NCBI GenBank assembly: GCA_001247695.2
Contig: LGRX02033501.1
Location: forward strand, 1 to 64,000
DNA from: Cymbomonas tetramitiformis
Lineage: Eukaryota > Chlorophyta > Pyramimonadophyceae > Pyramimonadales > Pyramimonadaceae
Length of the DNA stretch: 64,000 nucleotides
Direction of reading: 5' to 3'
The position numbers and the translations under genes were made by a program. The notes below the pieces were generated by a model. It had not been told where the DNA came from, ran no database searches, and saw nothing but the letters and a program-made list of their open reading frames with translations. Shown here piece after piece: positions 51,107-63,100 of the stretch (within the stretch, counting starts at the first letter, position 1; each line of letters begins with the position of its first letter).

Positions 51107-54100
51107 CTATCCTACCATGAATGACACACGCCATACATCCAAAATAAGGGGAGAGCGATGGCCCTGGAAACCTCGCACCTCCATGCTCATGGACTTCAGA
51201 AGTGTTGTGGTGACGGCTTGGTGTAACACCGGAGACTCGCTTGCCATTTGATCATACACCTTCCGCCTTAGCCGGTGCACCTGCGTCCAACAATTTCCCA
51301 TCAGACAGATGGCGCGCTGTGCAGAAAGGCAGCTGTCACTCCCTAACCCTTAATACGGATTGCGTGCTGTGCAGAAAGGCAGCTGTCACTCCCTAACCCT
51401 TAATACAGTTGCGAGTCTCGGCAAAAGGCCAGACTCACAGTAAGACATGCAAGCCACCGTACTCCACTCGTTCTCCACTTTGTAGGAAGCCGACGATGCT
51501 CTGCGCATGCCGAGGCTGACCGAGCTTGCAGTGGGAAGAATTACATAAACGGGGCACACATGCCACCCGACTAAGGGGGGGCGGCCGGGTGATTCACGCG
51601 ACAGGCCCCCATGAAGGCCTGCCAGCTTGAGTCAAACCTACATGCGGCAGAGAAGCCGTGCACTGTGGAGTCACAAAGTCATGATGTGAAGAAGGCTACA
51701 ACCGAGAAGCTCCCCTGATGTGAAGAGATCAGACGGACACCGGTCACTGCAGGCGGGCGCATTGTTCTGTGGCAGATTGCACGCTCTTGGCTGATGGCTG
51801 GATGTGGGCGATCCGCGTGGAGTGTGCATAGTGGGGACTCCCTGTTAGGATCCGATTATTGTGATGTGTATGGAAATGAACAGAGGGCGAAGGGTCTGCA
51901 CCTCGGTGACCACCCTTGGGCGTGCCCAGCACGGTATGCAAATCATGGGGGGGGATAGCTGTGGATAGCTTTGGGTCTGAATGAATATGACCGGCATTGC
52001 AGGTGCATCGCAATCGGAGGTATGGGGCGCTGGGAATGGTAGGATGTCACCATTTGTCACCAGTGCGTGGTCCCAGGGATTTGTGTCACCATTTGTCACC
52101 ACGGAGGGGTCCTGAAAGGGGATGCTAAGAATCCGGGTCCCTAACTGGCTCATCCAACGAGAGTGGTGACAGGGTGGTGACAGAGTGGTGACAGAGTGGC
52201 AACAGAGTGGTGACAGAGTGACGACAGAGTGGCGACAGAGTGGCGACAGAGTGGTAACAGGGTGGCGACAGAGTGGTAACAGGGTGGCGACAGAGTGGGG
52301 ACTGAGAGGGGACAGAGTGGCAACAGGGTGGTGACAGAGTGGGGATAGGGTGGTGACAGAGTGGTGACAGGGTGGCGACAGAGTGGAGACAGGGTGGCGA
52401 CAGGGTGGTGACGGGTGGCGACCGAGTGGTGACAGAGAGGTGACAGGGTGGGGACAGATATATGCATATTATATAATATTATAATATTATATATTATAAT
52501 ATCATTATAATATTCATATTATATATAAATATCATATAATATTCATCATATTATATTATGAATATAAAATGATATATATCATATTATATTCAGTATGATA
52601 TAATAAATCATACTGTGGATGACAGTATGATCCACCACTGTCACCCAAGTGGGGACAGGGAGGTGACAGAGTGGGGACAGGGTGGTGACAGGGTGGCGAC
52701 AGAGTGGTGACAGGGTGGTGACAGAGTGGCGATAGAGTGGCGACAGAGTGGTGACAAGGTGGGGACAGGGTGGTGACAGAGGGGACAGGGTGGTGACAGG
52801 GTGGTGACAGGGTGGTGACAGAGTGGGGACAGGGTGGTGACAGGGTGGCGACAGAGTGGCAACAGAGAGGAGGGAGGCGGAAGGCGGACCCGGCACTTCG
52901 GGGTCCACACAATGGCGAATGTGCTGCGCGGCTGCCGAAGAATGAAATCCATCTCCCCGAACACGCCGCCGGCGCAGTACTTCACCTTCTTCTGTGGCGG
53001 GCTGCTCGACGCTGAGTCCACACCTTGCCGGCGCGGTCGAAGGCTCTGCAGGCACGAGAGCGCTCCGGCAGAGGCGCTTGTGGTCGTCACCCCATCGCCG
53101 CCCGCGCCGTTGTGTTCAGATCTCGACGCAGCCCTCCCGGCATCCCCCCGGAGCTGCTGCACCACCACTATTCCTTGTTGGATCAAATAGATACTATGCG
53201 ATGGCTGACCTCTGGGGCACCACTCCCACCCGGGACCCACACCCGCCCTCCGGCTCTCAGCGTGCCCACATTCACCACCGCAAGGCATCGCGGAAATAGG
53301 CAAGGGCAGAGAGTAGCAAGCAAGGCGAACGGTGCTCCCATGCCATGCCGGGGGATGAACTGGCGGGCTGCAAAGCATCGAGGTGCCGGCGAGAACCGGT
53401 ATGCTGCTTGGGAGAGACACCGGTACTGCGGCATGACCGGGCTGTGGACGGCCTGCGCGCTCCGTGACCACATCTGCACATCTGACGGCCTGCGCGCTCC
53501 GTGACCACATCTGGACGGCTGGAAACGAAGCGATATGCTCTGTGCACGCCTGCGAGCTGCCTCAAAGTGCTCAACCTTGACATCACCCTCGTGCTACAAG
53601 CTCACCGGTGTATTCAGTCAAAGCAGAGCTCTATTATTTTCAGGGGGAAGCGCCAACTTGTGCCAAGCTACCGTGGGCCGGTGAGATCGGTCACTCGCTG
53701 CGAATCGCCTCAACTGTATGGAGGCGTTGCAATGTCCGCATGACGCACGGGACACGGCGGGGCTCACGCACATCGCAGAACGTGCGCCCGCCGGGCAACG
53801 AGGAATCATGCCGGGCAGTGGCCTTACATTTCAAAGATGAGCTCCCCCGCTTTAAACTCGACGCACTCAAAGAATCGCGCAACCTCCTCTCGGAGCATAT
53901 GATCAAGCTCCTGCACCCCAGCTCCCCACACCCTTCACGTACTAATGGGACACTCTAGCTCGCTCCTGCACCCCAGCTCCCCACCCCTTCACGTACTAAT
54001 GGGACACTCTAGCTCGCTCCTGCACCCCAGCTCCCCACCCCTTCACGTACTGGCGGAGCGCTCCATGCAGCAGCCGCTCGCTGGCGCACGACGCGGCAGA

Positions 54101-57100
54101 AGCACACTATGTCGACCTCACCGGCATGCGAGCATCGGAGTGCCAAAGCGGTGCCCAACGCGAGCCTCCGTTCCCGCGCCGCGGAGGCTCGCTGCATTGC
54201 GCTGCACACCGAGGGGCAAGGGGGACGCTGGGGCGCGCGCGAGGCGGAGCACCGGCAGATTCTCCTCTCGCAGGTAGTCCTTCAAGATGCAGAGCGCGTC
54301 CACCGCCGGGGGCGCCCCCGCGCCGGCCTCCGGGAGCAGCGCGCCCAGGTCCATGCGCGCCTCCGCGAAGATGGAGGCTGGAGCAGCTGGATCCGAGTAA
54401 GTGGGCAGCTGCGGCCAATCCCAACCTCCCCACCCGAATCTGCTCTCGCTCGGCAAGGGCGCGCCATCGCCCATCGCCATGCACCACGCCTCAAGGTCAA
54501 CTCTGATTCGGCAGCCAACCTACACTGGCCGCAGTCCCGAGTGCCCTATCCCAGCGCTCTGTCCGCAGGATCTGTACACGCAGGGCGCTGAGACTGCGGG
54601 CTCCCCGCACGCAGCGCGCTGAGGGCATAATGACTTTGGGGGCTCGCGGGAGCATGCCAGGCTGGCGCAGCTTACGGGGCGCGTGGGCGGTGGTGCACTT
54701 CCTGCAGAATGAGAGCTGGTGCACATCCTGCAGAATGAGAGCTGGTGCACATCCTGCAGAGTGAGAGCTGGTGCACATCCTGCAGAATGAGAGCTGGTGC
54801 ACCTGCATCCTGCAGCAGAGTGAGAGCTGGTGCACATCCTGCAAGAATGAGAGCTGGTGCACATCCTGCAGAATGGGAGCTGGTGCACATCCTGAAGAAT
54901 GAGAGCTGGTGCACATCCTGCAGAATGAGAGCTGGTGCACATCCTGCAGAATGAGAGCTGGTGCACACACCTCCCGGAGCATCTGGCACTCGAGCCACTG
55001 CATAGCTCCAGACGCTGTCTTGAAGGGGTACCCCGGGGCTGCGCTCCCCCATGGGGCGTCCCCAATCTCCTCTGTCTTCATATCCATGTCTTCTGGCGCC
55101 AACTGCGGTATGGCGCCGTGCGACCCAAGCAGGCCCTGCGCAGTGGGCGCCCCCACGCCCCGCCTCCCCCCGAGCCTCGCGGCGCGTCTCAGGCATCGCC
55201 CGGCCTCGGCCACGCGGCGCCCTCCCCCAGGAGCCGGCGACGTGGCAGAAGCCCGGCGACCAGCATGTGTCTGCTGCGTGAGGGGGCAGTGCAACAGCAA
55301 TGAAGGAAGGGGTCTGGTGCGCGCTTCACGGGGGGACCATGGCGTGGCAGTTCAGGCCGTCTGCGTCACCATGCCTGGGACCTATCCCGGTCAACCCCCA
55401 GGGGCGCGCTTCCGCGCAGGCGTACACCACCTCCGAAGGCGAGAGGGCACTTTGGCATAGGCCGCATGCGCCAGGATGCGGACGAGGCGAAGCGCCTGGC
55501 AAGAAGTGACACGCGGCACTGCCAGCTGGCGGCGCAGACATGCGCAGGCGGACTTTGGATAGCACCAGCAAGATGCGTCACCCGCACGCGCGCCGCGGGC
55601 TGCCTGTTTCCCCGGCGGGCGGAATGCGGCAGTGACCCCCTTTGCGATTGCCCTGCACACTGGAGCTGAGCTGGACTGGGGCTTATTCGAGGTGTTTGAA
55701 CTTGGGCCCCATGGAGGCGCGGGGCCAAAGTGCAGCCTGCACCTGCACCCAAGGCTGCATGCCAGCAAACAGCACGATGGCGTTCAGGCTTCGGGCGGTA
55801 TTCGCCAGAGTGTTCAGGCTGCGGGCTGCTGTGGCATCAACCCCGGTGACGCCCTCCAGATCCAGGACCACATAACGCACCGCCTGTCCCCAACACGCCA
55901 CGTCAGCAACTGCAACCTCCACCATCAGCAGCCACTTCTGTGTCTGCTCCAACGCCCCACCCAGCTGGGCGAGCCACGCACGGCTTGCTCTGAGCGGAGG
56001 CCGCCAGGAGCGGAAGACGGAGCGCACGAGGGAATTGCCTCAGCACAGAAATGCGAAATGTGGAGCCACGACATTGACCAGGCGCCATGTTGTGCTTTCA
56101 CCAGATGCCAGCCGCGCCGCCGCAGCTGCCGGTGTCCTGCATGCTGCACCCCGGTGCCCAGCCCGAGGTTGGGTCACTGCTCAAGGTGGTTATACCTGCG
56201 TGTCACTGCTCGGCTGCAGCGAGCCCGGCCCGCTGATCCCTTCTTCGCTCGACACATGGCGCAAGGAGGACATGGACGGTACCGGGGACGGAGGCATGCA
56301 TGCGGGATCTTCCCCGTGCTCATCCCCGTGCTCGAGCCAGGGCTCGGTGATGGCGCTGATCTGCAGGGTGGACCCGAAGAAGAGGTAGCCGCTGACTCGC
56401 AGCGCGAAGACCTGCACCCGCCATCCCCTCACTCCTCCCCTTCTTCTCAGACGGCGAGCCCTGTGCGTCTCCTGTACGTGATGCGCCGCAGCCAATCGGG
56501 TGGCTTGGACTCAGCGAGCCAGCGGAAAACGTGGAAAGGGGAACATCGGGGTGTGGGCGCTGGGGGGAGGCGGCGGTTGAGACTCTGCCGCTGAGCCTTG
56601 CCTCCCGCGCGCAGAACCCCGAGCTCGAATAGGGGAGAGAAGGCCACAGGAGGGAGGGAGGAGGATGGGAGGGAGGAGGGCGGCCCCACCTGGGGCTGGA
56701 ATGCCTCCAGGGCGCGGCGCTCCTCGAAGGAGCGCACGACGCCGGAGTGCGGCACGTGGCGCCGCACCGTGGGCGCCCGGGCATACTGCAGCACGAAAAG
56801 AAACATCGCCGCGCCCACACCGAGCGCCATCCCCAGCTCGAGGCCCTGCCACATGATGAAGATGAAGGTCACCCACACCAGCGCGTACTCCAGAATGTGC
56901 ATCTGACAGGCCCCAACCCTCCGCCCCCGCCGCAGCGCTCTCGTCTTCGGTAAGGGCTGCCAGACGCTCGCCCCCCTTCAGGCCGGGGGTGGGGAGGCGT
57001 GAAGAGGGACTAGGGACGGTCCTGGCAGTTCGGTTGTTGAGAAGCTTGGGCTCTTGCTCGGCGCTACAGGAGGCACCTGCAGCCTTTCGCTGGTCGGAAA

Positions 57101-60100
57101 ACGGGGGGGCACACGCCAAGCAGGAGCTGTGGCGCTCGCGGCGTGTCACGAAGCACGCCTGTCAATAAATGGGTCGCTAGTGCGGGCCCCGCCGGCTGCG
57201 AGCGTGCTCCACTGTGGAGGGCTCGAGGGTGGAGGCGAGTGGGCAGGGTGGGAGTCGGGCCACCGGCAGGCAAAGCATGGAGCACCTTATTGAAGGCATG
57301 CACGAACCAGTCGAGCATGATGTCCGAGCCGATGAACATCAGCACCGTCCCGAAGAAGAAGCGCGGGATGAACTGAAGGATGCTGATGGGGAGCAGAATG
57401 ACCACCAGCTGCCTTCTCGGCGCCCCACCACCACGCCCAGCTGACCACACACTGCAAGCTGTGATACGACCACCCTTGCGCTGTACAGGCTCCATGCTTG
57501 ACAACCTGCCATGCCACCTGCCATACCAGCAGTCATGCTAGTAGGCATGCCACCTGCCATGCCACCTGGCGTGCACGCCACCTCTCGGGAAGGCCTACAC
57601 TGGCGAGCAAGCGCGCCTCGCTGGCTAGGGGGGTGGGGGGAGAGGGGGGCTGGTGGGGCACCTCGAGGGCCACTATGGTGAAGCCAGCGCCTCGAGAGGT
57701 GACTCCGGCTCGCAGCATGAGGCTCGTCTGACCGAAGAGGTAAGACCCGGTGAATCCCCCGAGGGCACCGCTGAGCAGGTTGGAGATCCCGATGGTGATG
57801 AGCTCCGAGTCATACGACAGCTTCTTTCCGAGTGTCATCTCGATGGCAGCGACGTCCAGGCTCGAGCCAAACGCCACCACAAAGTACAGACCGAAGAGAG
57901 ACGGCAGCTGGGAGACCATCTTGGCCCATTGCACCTGTCCGACCGCCCTACCACTCGTCACAGGCATCAGTGCCTTAGGCCCTTGCGCAGCCTCGAGCAG
58001 CCGCAGTGGAAGCGCGCTTTCCCCCGAACCACAACTTGAGCACGCATGCTCGCGGGCCGGTAGCCAGACGAGTTGGCAAGCCGACGGGCGCAAGGAGACG
58101 AGTGGCGACTTGAATGTCCGGGTGGGGCAAGGAGACGGAGTGCGACTTGAATGTCCGGGTGCGGCAGCGCACCAATTTAAAGTCGAAGAGGCTAAACGCA
58201 TCGTAGAACTCCACGGTTGGCGCGGGCTGGTCCATCCATCCGAAGGCCTGCGCGTCCGACAAGCTGGTCTGCGGGGTGACACCCCACCTCCGCCCCAGCC
58301 TGACTGCTGGCACTGGTGATTCGCATCGCGGTGCCCACGTGGCATCATCACGCCACACGCCACCGCGGCGTTACGGGATGTGCAGCTGCGCGGGCTGTGG
58401 AGAGGGGCAAACGCGCTCCCCCGTGGCACGCGAGCCGCTCTGGAAGTAGGGAGATACCTGAGAGCACTGGAGGGCGATGTAGGGAGTTACCTGAGAGCAC
58501 TGGAGGGCGATGTAGAAGAGCACTGGGATCGAGAGAAGGCAAATGGGAAGCGTGAGGAAGTGCTTCACGCGGGCGCACACGACCAGCAGTATCGTCCAGC
58601 CCACCAGCCCCGGGGCACACAGGATGGCCCCTTTCTTCCACGTCATACCGACCACATTAGTTGTGAGGGTCCATTCATTCACCTGAAACCACACAAATCC
58701 CGACCCCCCACCCTCTGGACCCGTGTCGGTCATCCCACAGGGCTGCACAGTGATGACGCGCGATACGCAAAGGCGCACCTGCTGGCCCCCTAAAGGTCTG
58801 CGTGGACAAGGGGAACTGCCCGCATGCTGCAAGCGAGAGAGAACAGATTGAGCCCTGCCACGTGCTAGCACCGCACGGGACAGTGTCACACTGCTGGCCG
58901 TGACACGGAGGGCTGCGCACGAACCGTCATGCCCCCCAGCATGATGCTGAACGCCGCCTCAATGCAGTAGAGCCCGATATACGCCAAGTAGCCACCGACC
59001 ACGGGCATGGGCAAGTACTGCACCAGTGAGGCCAGCCGGAAGCTCCCCTGCAGCCGCACACGCATCGGCGCACACATCGCAAAACAGCTTAGGGTGCTAC
59101 ATGCACTCCCCAAGGCCGCGCAGGGGGCTATAGGAAGTTATGATGATGGCGCAGGGTGCTACAGGCACTCACCAAAATGATGAAGGGTGCTGCAGGCGCT
59201 TACAGTGATGCTGAAGGGTGCTACAGGCCCTCACCGTGAGGATGAGCAGTAGCCCCACAATGGCCGTGCTCAGCGCAGTGCACACCAGCACGGTCGCCAC
59301 CGCATCGTCACTTGCACCCTGCAGCGAATCACATGGCTCCACTCACTGAATGGCACGAGATCACCCAACAAAAGCCAGCCCACCATCATCCCAGTGGATG
59401 TGAGAAGCAAATCAGGAGCAGGGCAGGGCTGTGACAAGATACCACCAACTCATACATATTCCCAACCCAGACGCAAAGCAGCACGGAAAGATGACACATG
59501 GCTCCCCTCACGCATGGTCTACCTCAGAGCAGCCCGGCCGGGATTTGCCAAGGCGTGACCACGCAGGGCATGTCTGAGGCACGCAGTGGCAGGTTGGACC
59601 TGAGAGTCTGGTAAGTCGGCGTCAACCGCGTGCACTAGCTTCGTGGCCATCATAGAGAGGAAAATAAGGCCTGCATCCTGGCAACGCCGCGCTTCACGTG
59701 TTATTGGGGGGAAATGAAGCCTGCATCCTGGCAACGCCGCACTTCACGTGTTATTGAAATGAGGCCTGCGTCCTGGCAGCGCCCGGCTTCGCGTGTTATT
59801 GGAAATGAGGCCTGCATCCTGTAGCGCCCTTCACACGCGTGTTATTGGGAAATGAGGCACACATCACAGCAGCGCCCCGCGCTTCACGTGTTATTGGGGA
59901 AATGACCTGCATCCTGGCAACCGCTTCACGTGTTATTGGGGAAATGAGGCCTGCATCCTGGCAGCGCCCGCGCTTCACGCGTGTTATTGGGAAATGAGGC
60001 CTGCATCCTGGCAACGCCCGCGCTTCACGTGTTATTATGGGGAAATGAGGCCTGCATCCTGGCAGCCGGCGCTTCACGTGTTATTGGGGGAAATGAAGCC

Positions 60101-63100
60101 TGCATCCTGGCAACGCCGCGCTTCACGTGTTATTGGGGGAAATGAGGCCTGCATCCTGGCAACGCCGCGCTTCACATGTTATTGGGAGGATGCTCGGGTT
60201 GGAATGCATGGCCCACGGATGAATCTGCAGACGCCCCCCCCTGGTTCCAGGTCGCAGACGACACCCCCTGGTTCCAGGTCACAGACGACACCTGGAACAC
60301 AACGGACGAGCAGAAGGAAGGCCGCTGCGAGGCGGTGTTCCACTTGGCACACGCTCGCTGCAGTTTGCGCCGATTTGTCCTCACACGCTCGCTGCAGGTT
60401 GCGCCGATTTGTCCTCACACGCTCAGCGAAAGTGCCGCTGGCGTCTATCTCCATGCAGCAGGTTGCGCCGATTTGTCCTCACACGCTCAGCGAAAGTGCG
60501 TGAGCGTCCTATCTCCATGCAGCAGGTTGCGCCCGATTTGTCCTCACACGGCTCAGCGAAAGTGCCGCTGGCGTCTGTCTCCATGCAACCCAGGTTGCAC
60601 CGATTTGTCCTCACACGCTCAGCCGAGTGCCGCTGGCGTCTATCTCCATGCAGCTTAGTTGTCCTCACACGCTCAGCGAAAGTGCCGCTAGCGTCTATCT
60701 CCATGCAGCAGATTTTGTCTCACGCTCAGCGAGAAAGTGCCGCTGGCGTCTATCTCCATGCAGCAGATTTGTCTCCTGCACGCTCAGCCGAAAGTGCCGC
60801 TGGCGTCTATCCATGCAGCAGGTTGCACCGATTTGTCCTCACACGCTCAGCGAAAGTGCCGCTGGCGTCTATCTCCATGCAGCAGATTTGTCCTCACACG
60901 CTCAAGCCGAAAGTGCCGCTGGCGTCTATCTCCATGCAGCAGGTTGCACCGATTTGTCCTCACACGCTCAGCGAAAGTGCCGCTGGCGTCTATCTCCATG
61001 CAGCAGATTTGTCCTCACACGCTCAGCGAAAGTGCCGCTGGCGTCTCTCCATGCAGCAGATTGTCCTCACACGCTCAGCGAAAGTGCCGCTGGCGTCTAT
61101 CTCCATGCAGCAGATTTGTCCTCACACGCTCAGCGAAAGTGCCGCTGGCGTCTATCTCCATGCAGCAGATTTGTCCTCACACGCTCAGCGAAAGTGCCGC
61201 TGGCGTCTATCTCCATGCAGCAGATTTGTCCTCACACGCTCAGCGAAAGTGCCGCTGGCGTCTATCTCCATGCAGCAGATCACAGCCTCTGGAGTTCAGA
61301 CGTCGTCCTCTCCGGAGCCCGGCCCGGCGGTCCCGTGGGACACGCAGAGCCGTGCCTCACCTGGCGGCTCAGCAGGGAGGGTCCTGTCAGGGGGCTCGGG
61401 GAGGTACAGCCAGGCTGGGGCAGCACCTGCACTTGCCCGACAGCGAACCGCAGAGTGGATTTCCAGGTCACAGTGAGCTGGTGCACCACCGCCGAGATGA
61501 GCACCAGCTTCAGCAGCAACGGCATCAGACGTGGATCTGAGTGGAACTTGGGATCTCTGCTTGACCCGCCCCGCCCCACACACCCCCCTCCCCCAGGCTT
61601 CCATTGTCAGACGACCAGAGGCAAGGGTGGGGGGTAGAGGGAGGGTGGCACCCAGATACGAGAAAGTCACAAAGGCTCCGAGGACCAGGGAGACCAGGCA
61701 CCATGCCCACCCACTGCCTGAAGGTGTTACAGTCAGAACCCGTCGGCAACGGGCAGTACGAAAATACGCAACATATCAGTGCAAGTCACCGTAGTACTGC
61801 TACCAGCCACCCATATGTGAAGGAAGCAGATTTCAGAGAGTCCAGATTACTCCAGAAACTAGGGAAATGGTGAGGGGGGTGAATTCGTCGAGTGTTTGTT
61901 TATTTATATATTTGGATATCAAAGATGTCATTTGCTTGTGTGCTAAACACCGACATGGGTCTGGCTCATCACTTGATGAGTTACCGCCTATTGGTGGTGG
62001 TGGTGGTGGTGATGGTGGTGGTAGTGGTAGTGGTAGAAGTACTAGCAGCAGCAGAAGTAGTATCAGTAGTAGTAGCAGCAACAGCAGTAGCAGCAGCAGC
62101 AGCAGCATCAGTGGTAGTAGTGGTGATAGTAGCAGTGGAAGTAGCAGAAGCAGTAGCAGTAGCAATAGTGGCTAAAACCCTGAGGTACAAACCCTAAGAC
62201 ACAAACCCTAAGACACAGACCTGCAATTTTGAGAGAGTGATAAGGCCATTGCAAAAGGCGACAACACACTACTGGTGGCATGCATGCGAATAGCCGCTGG
62301 TGTGATGGGCTGCTGGGGGCATGCATGCAAATAGGCTCTGGTGTGATGGGCTGCTGGGGGCATGCATGCAAATAGGCGCTGGTGCGATGGGCTTCTGGGG
62401 GCATGCATGCAAATAGGCGTTGGTGTGATGGGTTGCTGGGGGCATGCATGCAAATAGGTTCTGGTGTGATGGGTTTGGGTTCCATGGGTTTGGGCTCTCA
62501 ACAAGAATAAGTGCAGCCGTAACCCTGAAGAAGTACATGTTCAGCTGCAACCTTAATCCAGCACATACACACCTGGAACCCTATTCAAGAATAGGTGCAG
62601 CCGTAACCCTGAAGAAGCACAGGTTTAGCTGCAACCTTAATCCAGCACATACACACGTGGAACCCTAAGCAAGAATAGGTGCAGCCGTAACCCTGAAGAA
62701 GCACATGCTCAGCTGCCACCCTCATCAAACTTACATTGATATTGATAATCCTAATCCTAACCAAACTCGCTTTTAGCCGCAAACCCTTCCATCAACGCAG
62801 GAAGCCGTGCCCTGGACGCATGGGCGCATGTGTACTCAAACTGCAACCCGATACAACGCACAAAGCCGGTAAGACGTTACCTGAAAATGATCATGCAGAA
62901 GCTGACCATGCTCGGAATATTGCATACGGATGAAATCAGGCCGTATGTCACCCCGACCTGCCCCACGCCCAGCGGCCTCTAGTAAATATTTTGCTGTACG
63001 TGAACCGCGCTCTGCCGCATCCAACCGGGCGTGTGAGAGGAAGGGCCGTTGTGACTGTGCTTCAAGCATCCCAACCCTGAGGAGGACTTTGCACAAAGGG

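Noticed and set aside
52150..53055. Long minus-strand ORFs with Ser-Pro-Cys-His repeats
   Set aside because: They arise because the 11-bp unit has no stop in any frame. They run straight through the minisatellite and do not match exon borders.
54497..55300. A 267-aa minus-strand ORF
   Set aside because: Only 55135-54971 is coding (exon 14, STAS end). The remainder is minisatellite read through the donor site.
60355..61280. CRISPR-like array
   Set aside because: The repeats are contiguous and degenerate without unique spacers, and they lie within an intron of a eukaryotic gene.
60409..61637. Two long plus-strand ORFs of 336-355 aa
   Set aside because: They are open frames through the 55-68-bp intron repeat, on the strand opposite to the transporter gene, with no recognisable domain.
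61867..62197. Ser/Gly- and Leu-rich ORFs near 62 kb
   Set aside because: Products of the trinucleotide-rich tract in intron 2.
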